64,000 nucleotides of DNA, from the NCBI RefSeq assembly GCF_051304405.1, contig NZ_JBPPGG010000001.1, positions 124,001 through 188,000 of the forward strand, written 5' to 3'. The position numbers and the translations under genes were made by a program. Below the pieces are notes generated by a model that saw only the letters and a program-made list of their open reading frames with translations, was not told the DNA's origin and did not search any database. This document shows positions 43,838 to 53,463 of the stretch, piece after piece; the stretch's first letter is position 1, and each line of letters opens with the position of its first letter. This DNA comes from Pedomonas sp051304405. Its GTDB lineage: Bacteria > Pseudomonadota > Alphaproteobacteria > Sphingomonadales > Sphingomonadaceae.

Positions 43838-44296
43838 ATGATTACCCTCAACGTGAACGGCCAGACCCGCCAGGTCGATGTGGACCCGGAGACCCCCCTT
43901 CTCTGGGCGCTGCGGGATGATCTGAAGCTGACCGGCACCAAGTTCGGCTGCGGCATGGCGCAGTGCGGCGCCTGCACCGTGCATCTGGACGGCCAGCCCG
44001 TCCGGTCCTGCCAGTATCCGGTAAGCGCGGTGGGCGAGTCCGCCATCACCACCATCGAGGGCCTCTCCGGCCCGGTCGCCGAGGCCGTCCTCAAGGCCTG
44101 GCGCGACCTGGACGTGGTGCAGTGCGGCTACTGCCAGTCCGGCCAGATCATGTCGGCGGTCGCCCTCCTCAGCGAGACCCCCAAGCCGAGCGACGACGAC
44201 ATCGACGCGGCGATGGACGGCAACATCTGCCGCTGTGCCACCTATGTGCGCATCCGCAAGGCCATCAAGGCCGCATCCGCAACGCTGGAGGCCTGA
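43838..44296 (+). CDS. iorA: Isoquinoline 1-oxidoreductase-type [2Fe-2S] subunit
   Basis: A 152-residue electron-transfer subunit. The plant-type [2Fe-2S] site is GCGMAQCGACTVHLDGQPVR with a later Cys. The second, four-helix [2Fe-2S] domain has CGYCQSGQI and CRCATYVRI. It passes electrons from the molybdenum subunit encoded three bases downstream. Members act on aldehydes or N-heterocycles such as isoquinoline; the substrate here is unknown. No third, FAD subunit is present, as normal for this group, which donates to a cytochrome or the periplasm. Confidence 0.9.
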   Translation: MITLNVNGQTRQVDVDPETPLLWALRDDLKLTGTKFGCGMAQCGACTVHLDGQPVRSCQYPVSAVGESAITTIEGLSGPVAEAVLKAWRDLDVVQCGYCQSGQIMSAVALLSETPKPSDDDIDAAMDGNICRCATYVRIRKAIKAASATLEA

Positions 44297-44299
44297 GCC

Positions 44300-46504
44300 A
44301 TGTACTTCGACAAGATCGCCACCGCCTCCCTGCCGCGCCCGGCCGCCCCGCAGGTGGACCGCCGCCGCTTCCTCGCCCTCTCCGGCGCGGGGCTGACGCT
44401 GGCGCTGGTGCCGGAATCGGCGGCGCGCGCCGCCGAATCGACCACGCTCGCCACCGGGCTTGAGGCAACGCCCTTCATCCGCATCAGCCCGGACAACACC
44501 GTCACCGTGCTCGCCAAGCACCTGGAGATGGGTCAGGGCACCTGGTCGGGCCTTGCCACCATCGTCGCCGAGGAGCTGGACGCCGCGTGGGAGCAGATGC
44601 GCGTCGAGGGCGCGCCCGCCCGCGTGCCCGATTACGCCAACATCGCCATCGGCGGCCTCCAGGCCACCGGCGGGTCCACCGCCATCTTCAACTCCTGGGA
44701 CCAGCTCCGCAAGGCGGGCGCCACCGCCCGCGCCATGCTGGTGAGCGCCGCCGCCCGCCAGTGGGGCGTGCCTGCCGCCGCGATCACGGTGGAGAACGGC
44801 ATCGTCCGCCATGCGGCCAGCGGGCGCCAGGCCACCTTCGGCGAGCTGGCGGGCGCGGCCTCCCGCGAGGCGGTGCCCGCCGATGTGCGGCTCAAGGACC
44901 CGAAGGACTTCAAGCTGGTCGGCAAGCGCATCCACCGGCTGGACAACACCTCCAAGACCGACGGCACGGCCGTCTACGGCATCGACATGGCCCCCGAGGG
45001 CACCATGACCGCCGTCGTGCAGCGCGCACCGCGCTTCGGCGCCACGGTGAAGCGCTTCGACGCAGCGGCGGCCAAGGCGGTCCCCGGCGTCGTGGACGTG
45101 GTGCAGGTGCCGAGCGGCGTCGCCGTGGTGGCGAAGAACACCTGGGCCGCCCTCAAGGGCCGCGAGGCGCTCACCGTCGAGTGGGATGAGAGCAAGGCCG
45201 AGACGCGCAGCTCCGCCGAGCTGTTCGCCGCCTTCCGCGAGATGGCCGAGGCGGGCGAGAAGGCCCCGCGCAGCATGGTCGCGCAGGTGATCGGCAAGCC
45301 GGACGAAGCCTTCAAGTCCGCTGCCCGGGTGGTGGAGGCGACGTTCGAATTCCCCTACCTCGCCCACGCCTCCATGGAGCCGCTGACCGCCTGGGGCCGG
45401 CTGACGAAGGACGGCGCCGAACTGGCGGCGGGCTTCCAGTTCCACACGCTGGACCAGTCCAACGCCGCCCGCATCCTGGGCCTTGTCCCCGAGACGGTGA
45501 CGCTCACCACCCTTGTCTCCGGCGGCAGCTTCGGCCGGCGCGCCAACTTCCAGTCGGACTACGTTAGCGAACTGGCCGAGGTGCTCAAGGCGACCGGCGG
45601 CAAGTACCCGGTGCGCCTCCTCTGGACCCGGGAGGACGACATCACCGGCGGCTACTACCGCCCGATGGCCGTCCACAAGGTGAAGGCGGGCCTCGACCGC
45701 CAGGGCAATGTCATCGCCTGGGACCAGACGCTGGTGCATCAGGGTCTCATGGCGGGCACCCCCTTCGCCCAGCCCGGCAAGCCGGACGGCGGCGCGGTCG
45801 AGGGCAACGCGCTGGAGCAGTACGCACTGCCCGCCGCGCGCCTCGTCTGGGTCGATCCCGAAGTGGGCGTGCCGGTGCTGTGGTGGCGCTCGGTCGGCCA
45901 CACCCACAACGCCTACGTGAAGGAGGTGATGATCGACCAGCTGGCGCAGCTCGCCGGGCAGGACCCGGTCGCCTACCGCCTGAAGCTGCTGAAGGACCAG
46001 CCGCGCCTCGCCAATGTGCTGAAGGTGGCGGCGGAGAAGGCCGGCTGGGGCAAGCCGCTGCCGCAGGGCCGCTTCCGCGGCGTCGCGGTGCAGGAGTCCT
46101 TCCGCACCGCCGTCGCCCAGGTGGCCGAGATCAGTTGGGACGGCAAGGACTTCAAGGTGGAGCGCGTGGTCTGCGTCGTTGACTGCGGTGTCGCCGTCAA
46201 CCCGGATATCATCGCGGCCCAGATGGAAGGCGGCATCGGCTTCGGCCTTGGCGCGGCCCTCCTCAGCGAAATCACGCTGGACGGCGGCGCCGTCGAGCAG
46301 ACCAACTTCGACGGCTATCAGGTGCTCCGCATGAGCCAGATGCCGAGGGACGTGGAGGTGCACATCATCCCCTCGGCCGAAGCGCCCACCGGCGTCGGCG
46401 AGCCCGGCGTGCCGCCCATCGCCCCGGCGGTGGCCAACGCCCTTGCCGCCGCCACCGGCAAGCGCCTCTACAAGCTGCCGTTCGGCAACCAGAAACTGGC
46501 CTGA
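44300..46504 (+). CDS. iorB: Isoquinoline 1-oxidoreductase-type molybdopterin subunit
   Basis: A 734-residue large subunit. A twin-arginine signal (DRRRFLALSGAGLTLALVPE) shows export of the folded enzyme to the periplasm. The molybdenum-cofactor segments are present: AKHLEMGQGTWSGLATIVAE, VSGGSFGRRANFQSDYV, VPVLWWRSVGHTHNAYV, VCVVDCGVAVNPDIIAAQME and APTGVGEPGVPPIAPAVANA with the catalytic Glu in the last. It is the aldehyde-oxidase/isoquinoline group, not xanthine dehydrogenase proper. Two-gene operon with iorA; no dedicated maturation gene is in the window. Confidence 0.9.
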   Translation: MYFDKIATASLPRPAAPQVDRRRFLALSGAGLTLALVPESAARAAESTTLATGLEATPFIRISPDNTVTVLAKHLEMGQGTWSGLATIVAEELDAAWEQMRVEGAPARVPDYANIAIGGLQATGGSTAIFNSWDQLRKAGATARAMLVSAAARQWGVPAAAITVENGIVRHAASGRQATFGELAGAASREAVPADVRLKDPKDFKLVGKRIHRLDNTSKTDGTAVYGIDMAPEGTMTAVVQRAPRFGATVKRFDAAAAKAVPGVVDVVQVPSGVAVVAKNTWAALKGREALTVEWDESKAETRSSAELFAAFREMAEAGEKAPRSMVAQVIGKPDEAFKSAARVVEATFEFPYLAHASMEPLTAWGRLTKDGAELAAGFQFHTLDQSNAARILGLVPETVTLTTLVSGGSFGRRANFQSDYVSELAEVLKATGGKYPVRLLWTREDDITGGYYRPMAVHKVKAGLDRQGNVIAWDQTLVHQGLMAGTPFAQPGKPDGGAVEGNALEQYALPAARLVWVDPEVGVPVLWWRSVGHTHNAYVKEVMIDQLAQLAGQDPVAYRLKLLKDQPRLANVLKVAAEKAGWGKPLPQGRFRGVAVQESFRTAVAQVAEISWDGKDFKVERVVCVVDCGVAVNPDIIAAQMEGGIGFGLGAALLSEITLDGGAVEQTNFDGYQVLRMSQMPRDVEVHIIPSAEAPTGVGEPGVPPIAPAVANALAAATGKRLYKLPFGNQKLA

Positions 46505-46539
46505 CAGAGTTAGCCTGACAGACCAGACCCGGCCTGACA

Positions 46540-46575
46540 GAAACGCCGATCCGCGCCGCCACGGGTCGGCGTTTC
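46540..46575 (+). terminator. Hairpin downstream of iorB
   Basis: Arms GAAACGCCGA and TCGGCGTTTC (10 bp) enclose a 16-base loop and start 36 bases after the iorB stop. The T-run is only three bases, so strength is moderate. Confidence 0.65.
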
Positions 46576-46825
46576 GCTGTGTGGCCCTGCCATCGCGTTT
46601 GCGTTTCGCCCGCCCGGCCGCTATCCCTTCCGTCATGACCGATTTTCAACCGGCCGGCCGGCCACACGGCGAGTACCGCTTCAGTCGCGCCAGCCTGCCC
46701 GGGGGCGGGCGGACGGGGCCGGTTCGTTACAATACGAGTTGCCTACCCGGTTCGGCCACCGCTATGACCGGTGCTGTTCTGCTGAGTACCCTGCCCCTGC
46801 GAGCAACTGAGGCGAGTGTGTCGCT
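46576..46825. other. Promoter region of the mlaE-mlaF-radA-cvpA group
   Basis: About 250 bases with no gene I can support. Just before the hairpin, a GCCTGACAGA-like unit occurs three times at 46500-46541. The right end has GAGGCGAG near the mlaE GTG as ribosome site. Confidence 0.4.
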
Positions 46826-47611
46826 GTGACTGTGATCCTTGACTTCCTGGCGCTCATCGGCCGCTTCGCGCTGGCCGGCCTCGCGTCCATCGGCCGTCTG
46901 GCCAGGTTCGCCGGTCTGGCCATCAGCCATGTGGTGCGACCGCCCTTCTATCCGTCCCGCGTGTTCGAGCAGATGCTCTCCATCGGCTACTTCTCGCTGC
47001 CGGTGGTGGGCCTCACCGCCTTCTTCACCGGCGCGGCGCTGGCCCAGCAGATCTACGTGGGCGGCTCCCGCTTCAACGCGGAGAGCGCGGTGGCGGCGGT
47101 CACGGTCATCGCCATGGTGCGCGAGCTGGGCCCGGTGCTTGGCGGCCTGATGGTGGCGGGCCGGGTCTCCTCCTCCATGGCGGCGGAGCTGGGCACCATG
47201 CGCGTCACCGAGCAGCTGGACGCCATGACCACCCTGTCCACCGACCCCTTCAAGTACCTGATCGTGCCGCGCATCGTGGCCTCGATCGTGGTGCTGCCCC
47301 TGCTCACGCTGGTGGCCAACATCATCGGCGTGCTCGGCGGCTTCCTCATCGCCACCGAGCGGCTCGGCTTCAACCCGGCCAACTACCTGAAGGTCACCCA
47401 GCAGTATCTGGAGACCGACGACGTCGTCTCCTCGCTGGTCAAGGCGGCGGTGTTCGGCTTCGTCATCGCGCTGATGGGCTGCTACCACGGCTTCAATTCC
47501 ACCGGCGGCGCGGCGGGCGTCGGACGCGCCACCACCAACGCGGTGGTCTCGGCGTTCATCCTGATCCTGTTCACCAACCTCATCATCACGGTTCTGATGT
47601 TCGGCTCATGA
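46826..47611 (+). CDS. mlaE: MlaE-family permease, second copy without STAS
   Basis: A 261-residue permease starting at GTG 46826. It contains the MlaE domain with helices beginning SIGYFSLPVVGLTAFFTGAA, and the motif region AMVRELGPVLGGLMVAGRVS, AELGTMRVTEQLDAMTTLST. Unlike the 20.1 kb copy it has no STAS domain and is not followed by mlaD. It overlaps its ATPase gene by four bases. Located before radA, as in many alphaproteobacteria, where the pair is often called an uncharacterised ABC transporter. Confidence 0.9.
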   Translation: MTVILDFLALIGRFALAGLASIGRLARFAGLAISHVVRPPFYPSRVFEQMLSIGYFSLPVVGLTAFFTGAALAQQIYVGGSRFNAESAVAAVTVIAMVRELGPVLGGLMVAGRVSSSMAAELGTMRVTEQLDAMTTLSTDPFKYLIVPRIVASIVVLPLLTLVANIIGVLGGFLIATERLGFNPANYLKVTQQYLETDDVVSSLVKAAVFGFVIALMGCYHGFNSTGGAAGVGRATTNAVVSAFILILFTNLIITVLMFGS

Positions 47612-48390
47612 CAGACGCAGCCCCCCCCAAGATCGCCCTCAGCGGCGTCTCCAAGCGGTTCGGCCCCAAGGTGGTGCTGGATGGCGTCAACCTGTCCGTC
47701 GACAAGAGCCAGAGCCTGGTCATCATCGGCGGCTCGGGCACCGGCAAGTCGGTGCTGCTGAAGTGCATCCTCGGCATCCTGCGGCCGGACGCGGGCGAGA
47801 TCCGGGTGGACGGGCAGAACGTTGTCGGCCTGCGCGGCAAGGCCCGGCTCCAGATGCTGGACAAGTTCGGCATGCTGTTCCAGGGCGCGGCGCTGTTCGA
47901 CTCCCTGCCGGTGTGGCGCAACGTCGCCTTCGGGCTGATGCAGGGCCACGGCATGAAAGCCCGGGAGGCCAAGGAGATCGCCATCGAGAACCTGCGCCGC
48001 GTCGGCCTGACCCCGGACGTGGCGGAGCTGCGCCCGTCGGAACTCTCGGGGGGCATGCAGAAGCGCGTCGGCCTTGCCCGCGCCATCGCCGCCAAGCCGG
48101 AGATCATCTTCTTCGACGAGCCCACCACCGGCCTCGACCCGATCATGGCGGACGTGATCAACGAACTGATCGTCGAACGGGTGCGGGATCTGGGCGCAAC
48201 CACCATCACCATCACCCACGACATGGCCTCGGCCCGCAAGATCGCCGACCGCATCGCCATGCTCTACAAGGGCAAGATCATCTGGGAAGGCCCGGCCGAC
48301 CAGATAGACAACAGCGGCAACCCGTACGTGGAGCAGTTCGTCCACGGCCGCGCCGAAGGCCCGATCCAGATGGACGTGCTGAAGGGCTGA
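47608..48390 (+). CDS. mlaF: MlaF-family ATPase, second copy
   Basis: A 260-residue ATPase: Walker A GGSGTGKS, signature LSGGMQKR, Walker B IIFFDEPTTGLD and the His-switch TITHDMASA. It shares the MCE-transport type signature with the first copy (Gly-Met-x-Lys-Arg). It lacks any MCE or lipoprotein partner nearby, so it must use a partner encoded elsewhere or work with the permease alone. A palindrome of the repeat family follows 26 bases after its stop. Confidence 0.9.
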   Translation: MTDAAPPKIALSGVSKRFGPKVVLDGVNLSVDKSQSLVIIGGSGTGKSVLLKCILGILRPDAGEIRVDGQNVVGLRGKARLQMLDKFGMLFQGAALFDSLPVWRNVAFGLMQGHGMKAREAKEIAIENLRRVGLTPDVAELRPSELSGGMQKRVGLARAIAAKPEIIFFDEPTTGLDPIMADVINELIVERVRDLGATTITITHDMASARKIADRIAMLYKGKIIWEGPADQIDNSGNPYVEQFVHGRAEGPIQMDVLKG

Positions 48391-48415
48391 AGGTTTTCTG
48401 TTTCAGAGGTTGTTT

Positions 48416-48468
48416 GCAGGGGGATCTTGATACCCCTGCACCCCCTGTCCGTTTTCGGGCCGCGCCTG
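48416..48468. repeat. Palindromic intergenic repeat, copy A
   Basis: An inverted repeat GCAGGGG...CCCCTGC is followed by CACCCCCTG and TTTTCGGGCCGCGC. The same order of parts recurs at 52028 and 56399. It lies just after the mlaF stop and may act as its transcription terminator. Confidence 0.7.
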
Positions 48469-48588
48469 ACCGGTCCCGCAGCGCATGCAAGAGCCCCGCT
48501 TGCGCGATCCCCTTGATCCCTACTCTCACCTTGCCCATCCCCCTTGCCTTCGCTACTGTTCGCTCCGAACATTTAGAGAACATATACC

Positions 48589-49959
<1,371 letters not shown>

Positions 49960-49971
49960 CGACAGGACCTG

Positions 49972-50598
49972 ATGACAGCGTTCGACATCTTCTTTTTTGT
50001 GATCGTCGGGCTTTCGGGCCTCTATGGCATCAGCCGCGGGCTGGTGCTGGAAGTCATGTCCGTCGGGGCATGGGTCGTGGCGATCCTTGCCCTCAAGGTC
50101 CTGTTCGCCCCGGTGTCGGAGTGGATGCGCCAGTCCATCGGCAGCGACGCGGGCGGCGACCTCGCCGCGCTGGTGCTGATCCTGCTCGTCACGGTGGCGC
50201 TGGTGCGCCTGGTGGCCTCGAGCCTGTCGCGCCGCGTCAAGGGCTCGGCGCTGGCCCCGCTCGACCGGCTGGGCGGCGGCGGCTTCGGCATGCTGCGCGG
50301 CCTCATCATCATCTGCTTCATCTACATGTTCATGGGCCTGTTCCTCGACCGGCACCAGCTGCCCAACTGGATCGGCGGGGCCAGGACCCACGAGGTGGTG
50401 GCCAACTCCTCCGATGCCCTGTCCGGCTTCATCGGCTGGGTCGGCCGCGAGCACGAGCATGACGGCGGCTACGGCTTCAGTGCCGGGGTCATCAACCCGG
50501 AAGTCCCGCCCCTGCAGGACGACGGCTACACCGACCAGCAGCGGCGCGAACTCAACGAGCTGTTCCAGAAAAGCGCCGAATACGAAGTCAAAATCTGA
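49972..50598 (+). CDS. cvpA: CvpA family membrane protein
   Basis: A 208-residue protein with four membrane helices (first FDIFFFVIVGLSGLYGISRG) and a soluble C-terminus of about 85 residues. The family is needed for colicin V production in E. coli and often neighbours purF, but here cysS follows. GALVILLLVTVALV-like helices and the RGLVLEVMSVGAWV segment are typical. Its molecular role is still unclear in general. Confidence 0.9.
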   Translation: MTAFDIFFFVIVGLSGLYGISRGLVLEVMSVGAWVVAILALKVLFAPVSEWMRQSIGSDAGGDLAALVLILLVTVALVRLVASSLSRRVKGSALAPLDRLGGGGFGMLRGLIIICFIYMFMGLFLDRHQLPNWIGGARTHEVVANSSDALSGFIGWVGREHEHDGGYGFSAGVINPEVPPLQDDGYTDQQRRELNELFQKSAEYEVKI

Positions 50599-50663
50599 AG
50601 CGGCCGGCCTTCCAGCCCCACGCCGTCTTGTGAAGCGTCTGATCCACCGCTAGGAAGCGTCTC

Positions 50664-52007
50664 ATGGCACTGACGCTCTACAATACGCTCACGCGCACCA
50701 AGGAAGAATTCGTCCCCGCCAACGAAAAGCGGGTGACCATGTATGTCTGCGGCCCCACGGTCTATTCCCGGGCGCACATCGGCAACGCCCGCCCGCCCGT
50801 GGTGTTCGACGTGCTGTTCCGGCTCCTGCGCCGCCGCTATGGCGAGGACGCGGTGGTCTATGCCCGCAACATCACGGACGTGGACGACAAGATCAACGCC
50901 GCCGCGCGGGCGCAGCAGGTGCCGATCAAGACCATCACCGACAAGTTCGAGGCCCTCTACCTTGAGGACATGGCGGCGCTGAACGTCATCCGCCCCACCA
51001 TGGACCCGCACGCCACCACCCACATCCCGCAGATGATCGAGATGATCCAGCGGCTGATCCAGGGTGGCTTCGCCTATGAGGCCGAGGGCCACGTGCTGTT
51101 CAACGTGCCGACCTACCCGGACTACGGCCGCCTCTCCAACCGCAACCGCGACGACATGATCGCGGGCGCGCGCGTCGAGGTCGCCCCCTACAAGCGCGAC
51201 CCGGCCGACTTCGTGCTGTGGAAGCCCTCGACGGACGACCTGCCTGGCTGGGACTCGCCCTGGGGCCGGGGCCGCCCCGGCTGGCACATCGAGTGCTCCG
51301 CCATGATCCGCACCCATCTGGGCGACAGCATCGACATCCACGCGGGCGGGCAGGATCTCATCTTCCCTCACCACGAGAACGAGATCGCCCAGTCCGTCTG
51401 CGCCACCGGCAAGCGTCTGGCGCGCTACTGGCTGCACAACGGTTTTCTTTCGATCGACTCGGAGAAGATGTCCAAGTCCATCGGCAACATCCTGCTGGTC
51501 TCGGACATTCTGGAAAATGGCGTGCCGGGCGAGGTCATCCGCTTCGCCCTGCTCTCCGCCCACTACCGCCAGCCGCTGGACTGGAACGACCAGCTCATCG
51601 ACCAGTCCAAGCGCACGCTGGACCGGCTCTACGGCCTGCTGCGCGGCGCGGACGTGGCGCCCGCGCCTGACGCCCCCGCCGCCGTCGTCGAGGCGCTGGA
51701 GGACGATCTCAACACTCCGCTGGCGCTGGCAGCGCTGGCAAAGCTGGCGGACGAACGCGACCTGGCCGGCCTCAAGGCAGGCGCCGCGCTGCTGGGCCTG
51801 CTCCAGCAGGATGCCGAGCAGTGGTTCACCGGCGCCCGCGCCGGCGCCGGAATCGACGCCGCCACCATCGAGGCCAGGATCGCCGAACGCGCTGCCGCCA
51901 AGAAGGCGCGGGACTTCGCCACCGCCGACCGCATCCGCGACGAGCTGAAAGCCGCCGGGGTCGCACTGGAGGACGGCCCCCAGGGCACCACCTGGAAGTG
52001 GGCGTAA
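50664..52007 (+). CDS. cysS: Cysteinyl-tRNA synthetase
   Basis: A 447-residue class I synthetase: HIGH-type motif SRAHIGNARP, the zinc-binding Cys in MYVCGPTVYSR, GRPGWHIECSAMIRTHLGDS, HHENEIAQSVCATG and KMSKS in SEKMSKSIGNILLV. The last part (AERAAAKKARDFATADRIRD) is the anticodon-binding DALR end. The length is slightly short of the usual 460. It is 65 bases after cvpA. The stop is followed 21 bases on by repeat copy B. Confidence 0.95.
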   Translation: MALTLYNTLTRTKEEFVPANEKRVTMYVCGPTVYSRAHIGNARPPVVFDVLFRLLRRRYGEDAVVYARNITDVDDKINAAARAQQVPIKTITDKFEALYLEDMAALNVIRPTMDPHATTHIPQMIEMIQRLIQGGFAYEAEGHVLFNVPTYPDYGRLSNRNRDDMIAGARVEVAPYKRDPADFVLWKPSTDDLPGWDSPWGRGRPGWHIECSAMIRTHLGDSIDIHAGGQDLIFPHHENEIAQSVCATGKRLARYWLHNGFLSIDSEKMSKSIGNILLVSDILENGVPGEVIRFALLSAHYRQPLDWNDQLIDQSKRTLDRLYGLLRGADVAPAPDAPAAVVEALEDDLNTPLALAALAKLADERDLAGLKAGAALLGLLQQDAEQWFTGARAGAGIDAATIEARIAERAAAKKARDFATADRIRDELKAAGVALEDGPQGTTWKWA

Positions 52008-52027
52008 ATCTAGTTGAGTGATTTGTT

Positions 52028-52200
52028 GCAGGGGACTCGGTCCCCTGCACCCCATTCGTTTTTCGGGCCGCGCGCGTGATGACGGGTGCGGCCCTTTTCT
52101 GTCAGAGGGATTGAACGGGCCGCGCCTGGTCACACTGTCCTGCCAGTCCAGAGAGCGCTGGAACCGCGGCCCAAAAACGAAAGGGGGTCTTGGGGGAAAG
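52028..52200. repeat. Palindromic intergenic repeat, copy B, with an inverted partner
   Basis: Left end: perfect arms GCAGGGGAC/GTCCCCTGC with a 3-base loop (52028-52048), then ATTCGTTTTTCGGGCCGCGC. Right part (about 52166-52188) is the reverse complement form (GCGGCCCAAAAACGAAAGG). The middle shares the AGTCCAGAGAGCGC segment with copy C (GGTCCAGAGAAGGC). Thus a full element of about 170 bases with ends facing each other. Confidence 0.68.
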
Positions 52201-52233
52201 GGGGGCGGGGAACCACTCCCCCCAAAACCCCCC

Positions 52234-52243
52234 NNNNNNNNNN
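52234..52243. other. Assembly gap of ten Ns
   Basis: Ten undetermined bases lie between runs of C and G within the repeat zone. Sequence length and content across the gap are uncertain. No open reading frame is interrupted by it that I can support. Confidence 0.98.
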
Positions 52244-52300
52244 TCTGGCCGGTCAGGAGGGTGGGGAAACAACGACAAAAAAAGGAAGGGGGTTTTGGGG

Positions 52301-52358
52301 GCAGGGGGGTCCGAGACCCCCTTGCATCAAGACCCCCTTGCATCAAGACCCCCTTGCA
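52301..52358. repeat. Near-perfect palindrome plus 16-base tandem repeat
   Basis: The palindrome GCAGGGGGGTC/GACCCCCTTGC (one mismatch) at 52301-52325 runs into three copies, the last partial, of the 16-base unit GACCCCCTTGCATCAA (52315-52358). Spacing is exact. It is the sixth member of the palindrome family, followed by the scaffold-protein gene. Confidence 0.75.
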
Positions 52359-52426
52359 AAACCTGGATAAAATCTCCCGGATATAGCCCTTTGGACATTC
52401 GCCGGATCAATGCTTACATAGGCTTC

Positions 52427-52882
52427 ATGTCCGACCAGCTTTACAATACCCGCATTCTGCGCCTTGCCGCTTCCATTCCCCATCAGGAGCGGCTGGAGGC
52501 ACCTCAGGCCACCGTCCAGAAGGTCAGCCCCATCTGCGGCAGCCGCGTGACGGTGGACGTGGCGCTGGAGAACGGCGTTGTCGCCCGTTTCGGGCAGGAA
52601 GTGCGGGCCTGTGCGCTGGGTCAGGCCGCCGCCTCGCTGGTGGGGCGCGGCATCATCGGCCGCTCGGCGGCGGAGCTTTCCGCCCTGCGCGACGCCATGC
52701 GCGCCTTCCTTGCGGGCGAGGCCGTGGACTGGGCCGCCTATGAGGGCGGCCGCTGGGCGGATCTGGAGATTTTCGCCCCTGCCGTCGCCTTCAAGTCGCG
52801 CCATGGCTCGATCCTTCTGGCCTTCGAGGCGAGCGCCGAAGCGGCCCTGGAGGCCGAGCAAAAGGCCGAGGCCCCCGCCTGA
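52427..52882 (+). CDS. NifU/IscU-like iron-sulfur scaffold protein
   Basis: A 151-residue protein from ATG 52427. Cys in SPICGSRVTVDVALENG and in VRACALGQAAASLVGRGI match two of the cluster-holding positions of the NifU N-terminal family, with Val-x-Ala-Cys-Ala-x-Gly-Gln typical of the alphaproteobacterial subgroup that is separate from Isc and Suf operons. It probably helps iron-sulfur assembly. A C-terminal tail of Glu/Ala is unstructured. Separate from other Fe-S genes here. Confidence 0.8.
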   Translation: MSDQLYNTRILRLAASIPHQERLEAPQATVQKVSPICGSRVTVDVALENGVVARFGQEVRACALGQAAASLVGRGIIGRSAAELSALRDAMRAFLAGEAVDWAAYEGGRWADLEIFAPAVAFKSRHGSILLAFEASAEAALEAEQKAEAPA

Positions 52883-52951
52883 CGCGAATTCCGGCCACTG
52901 CGGCGTTGGAACACCTTGAGTCGCAGTTTGTTTTCTGCTTTACGCCCCGCC

Positions 52952-53326
52952 ATGCCCTACGAAATCACCAAGGCTTTCCTGTTCGACGCCGCGCATCAGC
53001 TGGCGTCCAATGTCACGCCCGGCCACATCTATGCGGGTGTGCACGGCCATTCGTTCGAGGCGGAGCTGGCCTTCGCGGGCGAGCCCGATCCCGAGACCGG
53101 CTGGCTGCGGGACCTGGGCGAGATCGACCGCATCCTGAATGGCATCCGCGACCAGCTGGACCACAAGTACCTCAACGAGGTGCCGGGTCTGGAGAAGCCG
53201 ACGCTCGAGAACATCTGCGCCTGGATCTGGCAGCGGGTGAAGCCGGACCTGCCCGAACTGGTGCGCGTCACCGTCCGTCGCGGCTCCTTCCGCGAGGGCT
53301 GCACCTACACCGGCCCCTCGGCGTGA
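52952..53326 (+). CDS. QueD/PTPS-family protein with a missing catalytic Cys
   Basis: A 124-residue protein from ATG 52952 (PYEITKAFLFDAAHQLASNV). Zinc ligands are present (His in DAAH and the pair in VHGHSFEAEL). At four residues before HGH, where QueD has its catalytic Cys, Tyr is found (IYAGVHGHSF). LDHKYLN and PTLENICAWIW are further family motifs. The enzyme family makes 6-carboxytetrahydropterin for queuosine, or handles other pterins. Without the Cys, the standard QueD reaction is doubtful. No queC, queE or queF is near. Confidence 0.8.
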   Translation: MPYEITKAFLFDAAHQLASNVTPGHIYAGVHGHSFEAELAFAGEPDPETGWLRDLGEIDRILNGIRDQLDHKYLNEVPGLEKPTLENICAWIWQRVKPDLPELVRVTVRRGSFREGCTYTGPSA

Positions 53327-53463
53327 CGCAGGCCCCTGGAGGGGCTCGGGGTTGTGGCCGGCAACCCGGCCTGAAATCCGGTCGGCCCTCCGGTTAAAAC
53401 AACCGTCTCATTCAGTGCCAGACGAGGCTTGCGGCCGGTCGTCTGGCAGGTTACCTCCCGTCC

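Noticed and set aside
43727..46636. Very long open frame antisense to iorAB
   Set aside because: It mirrors codon positions of a well-supported operon in GC-rich DNA, has no ribosome site, and its translation is low-complexity Gly/Ala/Arg/His text.
46626..46829. Short gene between the iorB hairpin and mlaE
   Set aside because: The frame is open by chance and its product has no family features.
52301..52358. CRISPR-like direct repeats
   Set aside because: The 16-base units are adjacent with no unique spacers and there are no cas genes.
53327..53463. SRP RNA (ffs) next to recR
   Set aside because: The conserved GGAAGGAAGC-type loop was not found in this interval.
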